Shown piece by piece: positions 1 through 7,500 of a stretch of DNA of 8,114 nt. The DNA is from Candidatus Nomurabacteria bacterium (lineage in GTDB: Bacteria; Patescibacteriota; Minisyncoccia; Phycocordibacterales; UBA9973). The stretch spans positions 1-8,114 of the forward strand of contig JAIOPY010000018.1 in NCBI GenBank assembly GCA_021413625.1, read 5' to 3'. Both the position numbers and the translations under genes were made by a program. The notes beneath the pieces are model-generated. The model had not been told where the DNA came from. It ran no database searches and saw only the letters and a list, made by a program, of their open reading frames with translations. Positions within the stretch are counted from its first letter, which is position 1. Every line of letters begins with the position of its first letter.

Positions 1-837
1 AAAAAGGGGGTAGAATTAAATGATGAAATAATTTTCCCACTAGAAGCGAAGGACGATTATGGACGTATCGCAGCTCAAACAGCAAAACAAGTTATTATTC
101 AAAAAATTCGTGAAGCAGAACGCACTTCTATAATAGACGAATATGGAACCAAAGAGGGCGAAATAGTAAGTGGTGTAGTTCAAAAAGTTGAAAGAGGAAA
201 TATTTATGTTGATTTTAATAGGGCAACAGGTATTTTACCAACTGAAGAGCAAATTCCAGGAGAATACTGGGAAAGAGGCCGACGTATAAGAGCATATCTA
301 TACTCTGTAGAAGACACACCAAGAGGCATCAACCTGCGTTTATCTCGGGCACATCCAAAATTCATAGAAAAACTTTTTGAAGTTGAAGCTCCAGAAATAC
401 AAAACGGTGTGGTTGAAATAAAAGGAGTCGCTCGTGAAGCAGGAGCTCGTTCAAAAATAGCAGTCTTTTCTAATGATGAACACATAGACCCAGTTGGTTC
501 ATGTGTAGGACAAAAAGGAACACGCGTAAATACTATAACCGGAGAACTCTCTGGAGAAAAAATAGATATTATTCCATGGTCAGAAGACCCAAAAGTTTTT
601 ATTTCTAACTCACTTTCACCAGCAAAAGTTATCTCTATTGATATAGATGAAAATGAACATAAAGCTATTGTTGAAGTTAATGATGACCAACTATCCCTTG
701 CTATAGGCAAAGGTGGTCAAAATGTACGCTTGGCTGCAAAACTAACAGGTTGGAGAATAGATATCAAGGGTGATGGGACTCCAGAAGAAGTAGCCCAAGA
801 AGAAACAACTCCGCTAGTTGAAAAAACTGAAGAATAA
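1..837 (+). CDS. nusA: Transcription termination/antitermination factor NusA, 3' part (5' end outside window)
   Basis: The frame is open from base 1, giving 278 residues of NusA; roughly the first 90-100 residues lie outside the window. NusA binds RNA polymerase and nascent RNA and controls pausing, termination and antitermination. Visible in order: the end of the N-terminal domain (DDYGRIAAQTAKQVI), an S1 domain at about 160-345 (EGEIVSGVVQKVERGNIYV), the link RLSRAHPKFIEKLFEVEAPEI, KH1 with its VGQKG loop (505-519), and KH2 with IGKGGQN (703-723) followed by RLAAKLTGWRIDIK. It ends in a short acidic tail (about 22 residues) without the acidic repeat domains of E. coli NusA, so it is the short form. 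The usual partner infB is not next; a pyrophosphatase gene follows after 15 bases. The first in-frame ATG inside the window (409) is internal, not the start. Confidence 0.97.
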   Translation, partial: KKGVELNDEIIFPLEAKDDYGRIAAQTAKQVIIQKIREAERTSIIDEYGTKEGEIVSGVVQKVERGNIYVDFNRATGILPTEEQIPGEYWERGRRIRAYLYSVEDTPRGINLRLSRAHPKFIEKLFEVEAPEIQNGVVEIKGVAREAGARSKIAVFSNDEHIDPVGSCVGQKGTRVNTITGELSGEKIDIIPWSEDPKVFISNSLSPAKVISIDIDENEHKAIVEVNDDQLSLAIGKGGQNVRLAAKLTGWRIDIKGDGTPEEVAQEETTPLVEKTEE

Positions 838-852
838 GATTACAATAGTTGC

Positions 853-1437
853 ATGGCAAATATAAATCATAAACCTTCAAAATTCATGCTGAATTTATTG
901 CATGTACTGCCTGCATTCGTGCAAGGCGAAACTGAAAAAGTAAATACTATAGTAGAAAATTTAAAAGGTAGTATTAATAAATATGAGTTGATAACTGAGT
1001 CTGGTCAGTTAAAACTTGACCGAGTAGGTTACTCGTCTCTTTTGTTTCCTTTTACATATGGTGCAATACCTAGCACTTGGGATGAAGACAACGACCCACT
1101 TGATATTGAAATTGTTAATGTAACCGAACCGCTAGAAAGAGGTTGTTTAGTAGAAGCAAGAGTGATAGGTGTCATGAAAGTTGAAGACGGTGGTGAAATA
1201 GATGATAAAATAATCGCTGTTCTTGCAGATGATAAAAGATGTGAACACATAAAATCTATAGAGGACCTAGGTGAACACTTTATAAAAGAAACAACATATT
1301 TCTGGGAACATTACAAAGACCTAAAAAAACCTGGCACCATGAAGATAAAAGGGGTTTTTGATAAGAGTGAAGCTATAAAAATCATAACGGAGTGTGAGGA
1401 AAGATATAAAAAAGACTATCTAAATAAGTTTGAATAA
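853..1437 (+). CDS. ppa: Inorganic pyrophosphatase, soluble family I
   Basis: Cytoplasmic Mg-dependent enzyme that hydrolyses pyrophosphate to two phosphates and so pulls biosynthetic reactions forward. The product is 194 residues, slightly longer than the usual 160-180 because of an N-terminal extension. By comparison with the E. coli enzyme the whole active site is present: K43-Y44-E45, R57, Y69 in TYG, the signature DNDPLDI with D79, D81 and D84, D112, D117 and K119 in the next loop, and Y154-K155 in EHYKDL. It begins 15 bases after the nusA stop and is probably co-transcribed with it. No Shine-Dalgarno sequence precedes ATG 853. A second in-frame ATG at 886 (residue 12) is possible, and the family alignment begins near there. 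No clear terminator follows. Confidence 0.96.
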   Translation: MANINHKPSKFMLNLLHVLPAFVQGETEKVNTIVENLKGSINKYELITESGQLKLDRVGYSSLLFPFTYGAIPSTWDEDNDPLDIEIVNVTEPLERGCLVEARVIGVMKVEDGGEIDDKIIAVLADDKRCEHIKSIEDLGEHFIKETTYFWEHYKDLKKPGTMKIKGVFDKSEAIKIITECEERYKKDYLNKFE

Positions 1438-1446
1438 GGTTACTGT

Positions 1447-1474
1447 TTGGTAAAAAGCTACTTGGGTGTATAAT
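1447..1474 (+). promoter_or_regulatory. Probable sigma70-type promoter for the secreted-protein gene at 1516
   Basis: A perfect -10 TATAAT lies at 1469-1474 and a partial -35 TTGGTA (4 of 6 to TTGACA) at 1447-1452, with a 16-base spacer. Predicted transcription start is near 1481, about 35 bases before ATG 1516. It sits in the only sizeable gap between the pyrophosphatase gene and the next gene. A second, weaker TATAAA at 1494-1499 lacks a -35. The assignment rests on consensus match alone. Confidence 0.5.
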
Positions 1475-1515
1475 TAAATAAGGTCAAAATTAGTATAAAT
1501 TAATTTTAAAAATCT

Positions 1516-2010
1516 ATGAAAAAATATATTGGTTTTATCATTTTAGCGAGCTTTGTATTCTCATTTTCTTTGGTGCTAGCGCAAGAAAATAGCAATACTA
1601 GCAATACAACACCAACATTAAACGCTACCCTACGTAACACATTGAGAGCGGAAATCTCAACTACGAGAGAAGCTTTTAAGGCTCAAATGCTATCAGAGCG
1701 TGAATCTTATGTAGCAGACCTGAAAGCAAAAAGAGAGGCATTTGCAGCAGAAGTTAAAGCTAAAAAAGAAGAATTCAGACAAACTAACAACGAAAGTAAA
1801 AACGAATTCCGTGATAGAGCCAGTGCAATAATGGAAAAAAGGTTTCAAGCAGCATTTATAAACCTAGAAAGAGCTCAAACTAAAATAGAGGAACTAATAA
1901 CCAAAATAAATGCAGAAGGCAAAGACACAACCTCTGCCACTGAATCATTGAACTCATCTAAAGATAACTTAACAAACGCAAAAAATAAAAGTTGGAGTAA
2001 GAGAAGCTAA
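1516..2010 (+). CDS. Secreted, charged, helical (probable coiled-coil) protein; frameshifted at its 3' end
   Basis: A 164-residue product as read. It starts with a clear Sec signal peptide: KK, then a hydrophobic stretch (about residues 5-21), with likely cleavage after VLA at residue 22. Next is a Ser/Thr/Asn-rich stretch and, from about residue 40, a long Lys/Glu/Ala-rich region (KAKREAFAAEVKAKKEEF) expected to be helical or coiled coil. I know of no named function; exported proteins of this style, with a helical C-terminal part of the type AK..L..A...L..AI..LK, are common in Patescibacteria. The reading frame ends in an abrupt, unlike tail (SWSKRS) at 2010. The neighbouring frame continues a matching helical segment to 2098, so the intact protein would be about 193 residues. 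The start lacks a Shine-Dalgarno sequence, and its context AAAATCTATGAAAA is identical to that of the trigger-factor gene. Confidence 0.8.
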   Translation: MKKYIGFIILASFVFSFSLVLAQENSNTSNTTPTLNATLRNTLRAEISTTREAFKAQMLSERESYVADLKAKREAFAAEVKAKKEEFRQTNNESKNEFRDRASAIMEKRFQAAFINLERAQTKIEELITKINAEGKDTTSATESLNSSKDNLTNAKNKSWSKRS

Positions 2011-2098
2011 GGATATGCTAAAAGAAGCTCACAATGATTTGGTTCAAGCAATTAAAGAATTAAGAACCTTAAAAGAAAGTGAAGAAGATAGTAATTAA
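1982..2098 (+). other. Out-of-frame continuation of the secreted helical protein (frameshift)
   Basis: Read in the +1 frame relative to the gene at 1516, this stretch encodes KIKVGVREAKDMLKEAH, then NDLVQAIKELRTLKES and a short acidic end, stopping at TAA 2096-2098. Composition and heptad-like spacing continue the upstream helix, whereas the zero-frame end SWSKRS does not. Removing one A from the A6 run at 1980-1985 joins the two frames. An ATG at 2015, five bases after the TAA at 2008-2010, could alternatively allow re-initiation of a 27-residue peptide. It may be a true mutation, transcriptional slippage on the A run, or a base-call or assembly error. Confidence 0.75.
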
Positions 2099-2110
2099 TT
2101 TATTATAATA

Positions 2111-2135
2111 TTAAAACCATTGTCGTTGGTTTTAA
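2111..2135 (+). other. AT-rich hairpin between genes
   Basis: A perfect 9-base-pair stem (TTAAAACCA paired with TGGTTTTAA) with a 7-base loop lies 12 bases after the frameshifted gene's last stop. It is weak (only two G-C pairs) and has no T tract after it, so I do not call it a terminator. A TATAAT-like hexamer at 2104-2109 lies just upstream but has no recognisable -35. Confidence 0.3.
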
Positions 2136-2151
2136 ATTAAAAACTAACTAT

Positions 2152-2233
2152 TAATAATATGGAACCAGAACAAAATTTAAACGGAGCTCAAGTTACTAAT
2201 AATATGGTGCCAGAACAAAAATCAAATGGAGCT
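2152..2233 (+). repeat. Imperfect 45-base tandem duplication covering a start codon
   Basis: Bases 2152-2188 and 2197-2233 match at 32 of 37 positions with an offset of exactly 45 bases. Each copy contains TAATAAT directly followed by ATG, then a block encoding P-E-Q plus NGA. The offset is a multiple of three, so the duplication adds 15 residues in frame to the N-terminus of the membrane protein. Confidence 0.75.
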
Positions 2234-2452
2234 TTAATCGGCTCAATGATTATAATCATAATTTTGATTATTGGAGGTATTTATCTCTGGAAAACAGAGT
2301 TTAAAGCAAAACCTATGCCTGTAATTCCAGAAGAAACACCAGCAGATAGCACCTCTATGCAAGGGACCGAAGAGCAGACAGCTGCAGACACAGCTGAAAT
2401 TGAGTACGAATTAAATAATATTAATTTAGAAACTTTAGACGAAGGCTTGTAA
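2159..2452 (+). CDS. Small single-pass membrane protein of unknown function
   Basis: A 97-residue product. A polar N-terminus is followed by one transmembrane helix at about residues 25-44 (GSMIIIIILIIGGIYLW), then K-T-E-F-K, a Pro-rich stretch, and an acidic tail ending in DEGL. The positive residues after the helix make the orientation uncertain. I recognise the layout (QKSNGAL, Ile-rich helix, GGIYLW, acidic Thr/Ser/Glu tail) as one frequent in Parcubacteria, without a known role. The family-like part starts at Met16 (ATG 2204), because the first 15 residues are a copy of what follows; either ATG may be used and neither has a Shine-Dalgarno sequence. A strong terminator begins 13 bases after the stop. 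Confidence 0.8.
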   Translation: MEPEQNLNGAQVTNNMVPEQKSNGALIGSMIIIIILIIGGIYLWKTEFKAKPMPVIPEETPADSTSMQGTEEQTAADTAEIEYELNNINLETLDEGL

Positions 2453-2464
2453 AATTATTTTTAA

Positions 2465-2502
2465 AAAACAACCCCGACATCCTAGGATGTCGGGGTTGTT
2501 TT
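2465..2502 (+). terminator. Strong rho-independent terminator, perfect 38-base palindrome
   Basis: Two 19-base arms are perfectly complementary and centred between 2483 and 2484. The core is ACCCCGACATCC, and the outer arm positions are A4 on the left and T4 on the right. With the A run before it and the T run after it, it can work on either strand, but only the + strand has a gene ending here (stop at 2450-2452). It separates the small membrane-protein gene from trigger factor. Confidence 0.9.
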
Positions 2503-2529
2503 GACAAAAGTAAGTAATAAATATAGAAT
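2501..2529 (+). promoter_or_regulatory. Near-consensus sigma70 promoter for trigger factor, overlapping the terminator
   Basis: A perfect -35 TTGACA lies at 2501-2506 and TAGAAT (5 of 6) at 2524-2529, with an optimal 17-base spacer. Transcription would start near 2536, about two bases before ATG 2538, so the tig mRNA would be leaderless or nearly so. The first two T of the -35 are the last two T of the terminator palindrome. There is no Shine-Dalgarno sequence before the ATG, which agrees with leaderless initiation. Confidence 0.75.
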
Positions 2530-2537
2530 CAAAATCT

Positions 2538-3599
2538 ATGAAAATAAAAGTTAATAAATTGCCAAAAAGTGAAATTGAAATTGAAGGAGAATTAGATGCT
2601 TCTTTGTTTGAAAGCTATTTTTCAAAAGCGTTAAAAAAGATTGGTGAAACTGTAAAAATAGACGGCTTCAGAACTGGGAAAGTGCCAGAAAATATCCTAC
2701 TTTCAAATATACCCGAGAGTCACATTTTAGAAGAAATGGCGGAACTTGCGCTTGGAGAACATTATCCTAAAATAATAATGGACGAGAAAATTGATGCAAT
2801 TAGTCAGCCACAAATTTCTATTACTAAACTAGCACGTAACAACCCCCTAGGTTTTAAAATAAAAACATCTGTTTTACCAGAAATTAAACTCCCAGATTAT
2901 AAACAAATTGCAAAAGACACAATTTCTAAAATTACAGATGCTGAAAAAAATATCACTGTTTCGGATGAAGACTTGGAAAATACCATCATGGATATTAGGA
3001 AATCTCGTGCGCCTAAAATGCATATCGCGGAGCACGAGCACAAAGATGGAGAAGAACCTCACACTCACGGAGAAGCAGAACTTCCAGAATTTAACGATGA
3101 TTTTGTTAAAGCTCTTGGCCCCTTTAAGGATGTAGCTGACTTTAAGGAAAAACTAAAAATTAATATAAAACTGGAAAAAGAAAATCAGGCAAAAGAAAAA
3201 ACAAGACTAAAGATAATTGAAAAAATAATTGAAGCTACGGAAATTGATTTACCAGAAATACTGGTTACTATTGAACTAGATAAAATCCTATATAGAATGG
3301 AATCCGATATTACCCAAATGGGCTTAAAGTTTGAAGATTATTTAAAACACTTAAATAAAACCTTAGAAGATTTAAGGAAAGACTTCAGAGGTGATGCAGA
3401 GAAAAAAGCAAAATTAGCACTAGTATTAAATGAAATATCAAAAATAGAAAAAATAATTGCGGATGAAGAGCAAGTAGCTAAAGAAGTAGCTCAAATTCTA
3501 GCACATTATAAAGAAGCTGACCCAGAACGCGCACGAATGCATGCAGAAAATGTTCTTACGAACGAACGTATTTTTCAATTCTTGGAAAACCAACAATAA
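2538..3599 (+). CDS. tig: Trigger factor lacking the PPIase (FKBP) domain
   Basis: Ribosome-associated chaperone that shields nascent chains at the exit tunnel. The product is 353 residues against about 430 for the family. The N-terminal ribosome-binding domain (about 1-115) carries the signature GFRTGKVP at residues 43-50. SVLPEIKLPDYK (about 111-122) marks the usual entry into the PPIase domain, but the next 60 or so residues hold only a helix (VSDEDLENTIMDIRKSR) and a His/acid-rich link (H162, H166, H168, H175, H177). The sequence then rejoins the family at LPEFNDDFVKALG (182-194), which normally follows the PPIase domain. The C-terminal helical chaperone arms run from about 195 to 350. 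Holding and ribosome binding should remain, but not prolyl isomerisation. The gene has its own promoter, and its stop abuts the pyrB stop on the other strand. Confidence 0.93.
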   Translation: MKIKVNKLPKSEIEIEGELDASLFESYFSKALKKIGETVKIDGFRTGKVPENILLSNIPESHILEEMAELALGEHYPKIIMDEKIDAISQPQISITKLARNNPLGFKIKTSVLPEIKLPDYKQIAKDTISKITDAEKNITVSDEDLENTIMDIRKSRAPKMHIAEHEHKDGEEPHTHGEAELPEFNDDFVKALGPFKDVADFKEKLKINIKLEKENQAKEKTRLKIIEKIIEATEIDLPEILVTIELDKILYRMESDITQMGLKFEDYLKHLNKTLEDLRKDFRGDAEKKAKLALVLNEISKIEKIIADEEQVAKEVAQILAHYKEADPERARMHAENVLTNERIFQFLENQQ

Positions 3600-4517
3600 C
3601 TAGAGTCCTAAAACATGGAGTAATAATGCCATACGCACATATAGCCCATTTTGGGCTTGGCGGAAGTAAGCAGCGCGTGGGTCATCATCTACCTCTTTTT
3701 CAATTTCATTTATCTTTGGTAATGGATGCATAATTATTGCATCTAGTTTCATGGCTTTTAAATGGTCCTTTTTTAGGATAAATAAATCTTTTACTTTCTC
3801 ATAACTTGAGACATCTAGGAAACGTTCTTTCTGGACCCGAGTCATATATAGCACATCCAACTTCGGCAACGCTTCTTCTAAACTTCTCAATTCTTCAAAA
3901 ATAACACCGCTTCGTTTCAACTCTTCTATGAAATCTCTTGGTAACTCCAATTCTTTCGGGGAAATAAAATAAAATTTATTCCCCTCATAAGCACGGATTA
4001 ACGGTAGAAGCGAACGCAGTGTGCGACTGTTTAACAAATCACCACCAAAACCAATGTTTAAATTATTAAGCCTGTTATGCTCTTTTTTTATAGTATAAAG
4101 GTCAAGAAAGCCTTGGCTTGGATGTTGATTGGCTCCATCACCAGCATTGATTAACGGTTTAGTGGAAACCTTAGCTGCTTTATCTAAAATACCCGCTTCA
4201 GGATGGCGAATAACTAAAACATCCGCGTAAGAACAAAGCACTTTAGTGGTATCTTCAATTGTTTCACCTTTATAGGTTGAAGTATTCTCCATGGCATTTT
4301 CAGCAGAAATAACTTTCGCCCCTAGCTTCAACGCTGCTGTTTCAAATGAAAGCCTAGTTCTGGTTGAGGGTTCAAAAAAGATACAAGCGATGATTTTATT
4401 TTTTAATACTTCGTTTATCACACCTCGATTAACAGCATCTTCCATTTTAGAAGCACTAGCTAAAATCTTTTCTATTTCTTCTTTATTAAATTGATTAGCT
4501 GAAAGAATGTTTTTCAT
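3600..4517 (-). CDS. pyrB: Aspartate carbamoyltransferase, catalytic chain
   Basis: Joins carbamoyl phosphate and L-aspartate to N-carbamoyl-aspartate, the committed step of pyrimidine synthesis, in the cytoplasm. The product is 305 residues, normal for the catalytic chain. Visible: the carbamoyl-phosphate loop STRTR (51-55) in FFEPSTRTRLSFE, the lysine loop YKGET (82-86), RHPEAG (104-109), NAGDGANQHPSQ (124-135) with the active-site His132 and Gln135, SRTLRSL with R165, TRVQKER with R227, HPLP (264-267), and the ending DDDPRAAYFRQAQNGLYVRMALL typical of this enzyme rather than ornithine carbamoyltransferase. It starts three bases after the carB stop with no Shine-Dalgarno sequence of its own, so translational coupling is likely. 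No regulatory-chain gene pyrI is present in the window. Confidence 0.97.
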   Translation of the reverse strand: MKNILSANQFNKEEIEKILASASKMEDAVNRGVINEVLKNKIIACIFFEPSTRTRLSFETAALKLGAKVISAENAMENTSTYKGETIEDTTKVLCSYADVLVIRHPEAGILDKAAKVSTKPLINAGDGANQHPSQGFLDLYTIKKEHNRLNNLNIGFGGDLLNSRTLRSLLPLIRAYEGNKFYFISPKELELPRDFIEELKRSGVIFEELRSLEEALPKLDVLYMTRVQKERFLDVSSYEKVKDLFILKKDHLKAMKLDAIIMHPLPKINEIEKEVDDDPRAAYFRQAQNGLYVRMALLLHVLGL

Positions 4518-4520
4518 TAT

Positions 4521-7500
4521 TTAATTTATATACTCTTTGTAAGATTTTATCTCTAAATCATCTATCTTATATCTTCCTAGTGCTTTAATAAAAGCCCTCG
4601 CCAAATGTAAATCGGTAAAAAGTGGAATTTGGTTATCAACTGTTTCTCTACGTATGCGAAACCCATCAGTCACGGCATGCCCAGATTTTTTTACTTCGGT
4701 CTTACTTAAATTTACCACGAAGGCAACACTCTTACTAGAGATAATATCAATAACATTCGGTGACGCTTCAAATGCTTTACGGACAATAGCGCAATCAACA
4801 TTTTGTTTTTTAAGGAACTCCGCGGTAGTGTCAGTAGCGAAAATTTTATAACCTAAAGCATTCAATAAATTAGCTGTCTCTAAAAATTTTACTTTATTTA
4901 AATTTCCTCCCAAAGAAAGAAGAACTGCCTTCTTCTTGAAATCAAAATTATTTGTACTTAAAACTGCCTTCAAAATAGCTTCATCATAATCTTTACCAAA
5001 ACAAGCTACTTCCCCAGTTGAAGACATTTCCACCCTAAGCACTGGGTCAGCTCCCAATAATCTAGAAAAAGAAAACTGCGGAGACTTTACCACTACACTT
5101 TTGGGATAAATAAAATTATGTGTCTTTGCTTTACCAAAAAAGCTATCTACTGCGAGCTCTGGAAAATTCACATCCATGGCTTTAGATAATAATGGGAAAG
5201 TTCGGCTTGCTCGTAAATTTACTTCTATAACAAAAGGTTTATTGTCTTTAACTAAAAATTGTATATTCAGTGGACCACTAACATTAAGCGCTCTAGTAAT
5301 TTTTTTAGAAATTTCACGTAGCTGAAATTCAGTGGAAGCATAAACTCTCTGAGTAGGATAAACAATTGTCGCATCTCCAGAATGCACTCCCGCATTTTCT
5401 ACGTGTTCAGAAATTCCATATACAACAATTTCCCCGTTTTGAGCTACGGCATCAAACTCAAGTTCTTTTGCATGTTCTACGTATTTTGAAATAGTCACAG
5501 GGTAAAGTGGAGACAGTACAGCTGCTTTATTCACAAAATTTAATAACTGTTCTTTGTTATAGCAAACTCGCATGGCTGCACCCGATAAGACATAAGAAGG
5601 TCGGACCAAGACTGGAAAACCATATTTTTTGGTAAAAATATTTGCTTCCTTAATATTTGTAAAACTAGTCCATTTTGGTTGTAAAATATTTAACTCATCA
5701 AGTAATTTAGAAAACTTATTTCTATCCTCTGCCCTATCAATATCGGTAGCTTTAGTGCCTAAAATATTAAAACCAGCATTTGATATTTTTTCTGCTAAAT
5801 TGTTCGGTCTCTGGCCACCTACAGAAATAATAAGCCCATAAGCATTTTCAAATTCAAATATATCTGCCACAGTTTCAAAAGATAAGTCTTCAAAATAAAG
5901 TCGGTCCGACATATCGTAATCAGTAGAAACAGTTTCTGGATTGCAATTTATAATAATTGATTTTTTGTTATATTTTTTAAGAGCAAGGCTGGCATTTACA
6001 CAAGACCAATCAAACTCTACCGAAGAGCCAATATGGTATGGCCCACTACCTAAAACTACAACTGCGTCCTTGCCTACGGGCGATACATCATGGTGATTAC
6101 CGTGATAAGTAAGATATAAATAATTAGTTTTGGCAGGCACCTCACCTGCTAAAGTATCTATCGCAAAAACTGAAGGTTTAATGCCTAAAGAAATTCTCAA
6201 TTTACGAATTTTAAATTCATCTTTTCCAACAAGCTTGCTTATTTTCTTATCTGAAAAACCTGCTTGTTTTAAATTTAACAAGCTTTCTTTGTTGAGAGAT
6301 TTATTTTTTAACAGTTTTCTTTCTAGTTTTACAATATTTTCCAACCTAGAAAGAAACCAGAGGTCAATTCCAGTTATTTTGTGGATTTTTTCAATACTTA
6401 TCCCTTGTTTTATACTTTCAGCAATAGCAAAAATTCTTCTAGGTGTCGGAATACTTAAAAACTTTTGGACTTCTTTTTTATCTTTAAAACCATTATCGGT
6501 AATACTCTCTACCGCGCCTGATTGCATGCGAATAGCTTTTCCAAGAGCTTCTTCAAAGCTTCTGCCAATTGCCATAACCTCGCCAACAGACTTCATAGCA
6601 CTACCGATTTGTTCATAAGCGCCCACAAATTTAACTAAATCCCATCTAGGCATTTTCACCACCACATAATCAAGAGCTGGTTCAAAAAAACTTTGAGTAA
6701 CTTTAGTTATCTTATTTTCTATCTCAAGTAAACTTTTACCTAAAGCAAGTTTAGCTGCCACATAGGCAAGTGGGTAACCCGTTGCTTTTGATGCTAGAGC
6801 GCTAGAACGAGAAAGACGCGCATTTACCTCAATAACAAAGAAATCTAACTTACCATTTTCTGGATTTGGATTAAGCGCATACTGCACATTACACTCACCA
6901 ACTATTTTTAAACTCTCTACTATCTTTATACTTGCTTGTCGCAGTCCATGATACTCTTCATTGTTTAAGGTTTGACTGGGAGCTACCACAATTGAATCTC
7001 CAGTATGGATACCAAGGGGGTCAAAATTTTCCATATTACATACAGTTACAATATTACCCAATTTATCTCGCACCACTTCGTATTCAATTTCTTTAAAGTG
7101 GTGTAAATATTTTTCAATCAAAACCTGTGGTGAAACAGCCAAAGCTCCTTTTGCAATTTCTTCTAAATCTTTTTCATTATAGGCAACACCTGATTTTTGC
7201 CCACCCAATGCAAAAGCAGCTCTAACCATAAGCGGAAAACCAATATTTCTAGCAACTTTTTTAGCATCATTTAAATTTGTGGCACTACCTGAAGGTGGCA
7301 CTGGAATATCAATACCCTGTAAATGTTTTTTAAACTTTTCCCTATCTTCCGTAAGTTCAATAGATGAAACAGGACTGCCTAAAACCTGCACATTGTATTT
7401 CTTTAAAATTCCCTTTTCATCTAAAGCTAAACCGCAGTTTAATGCTGTCTGTCCGCCAAAAGACAAAAAAATACCATCTGGTCTTTCTTTTTTTATAACT

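Noticed and set aside
204..710. Long - strand open frame (168 codons)
   Set aside because: It lies opposite the S1/KH region of nusA, which is certain by motif. The product is Ser/Thr/Pro-rich without a recognisable domain, as expected of an antisense shadow.
2111..2135. AT-rich hairpin as a rho-independent terminator of the secreted-protein gene
   Set aside because: The stem has only two G-C pairs and lacks a downstream T tract. It is recorded only as a hairpin.
3643..3657. Small inverted repeat AGCCCA-TTT-TGGGCT as a tig terminator
   Set aside because: It lies within the conserved QAQNGLY codons of pyrB, has only six base pairs, and no T run follows on the + strand.
6130..6618. Long + strand open frame (162 codons)
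   Set aside because: It is entirely antisense to the linker region of carB, whose homology is continuous. The translation is Phe/Leu/Ser-rich noise.
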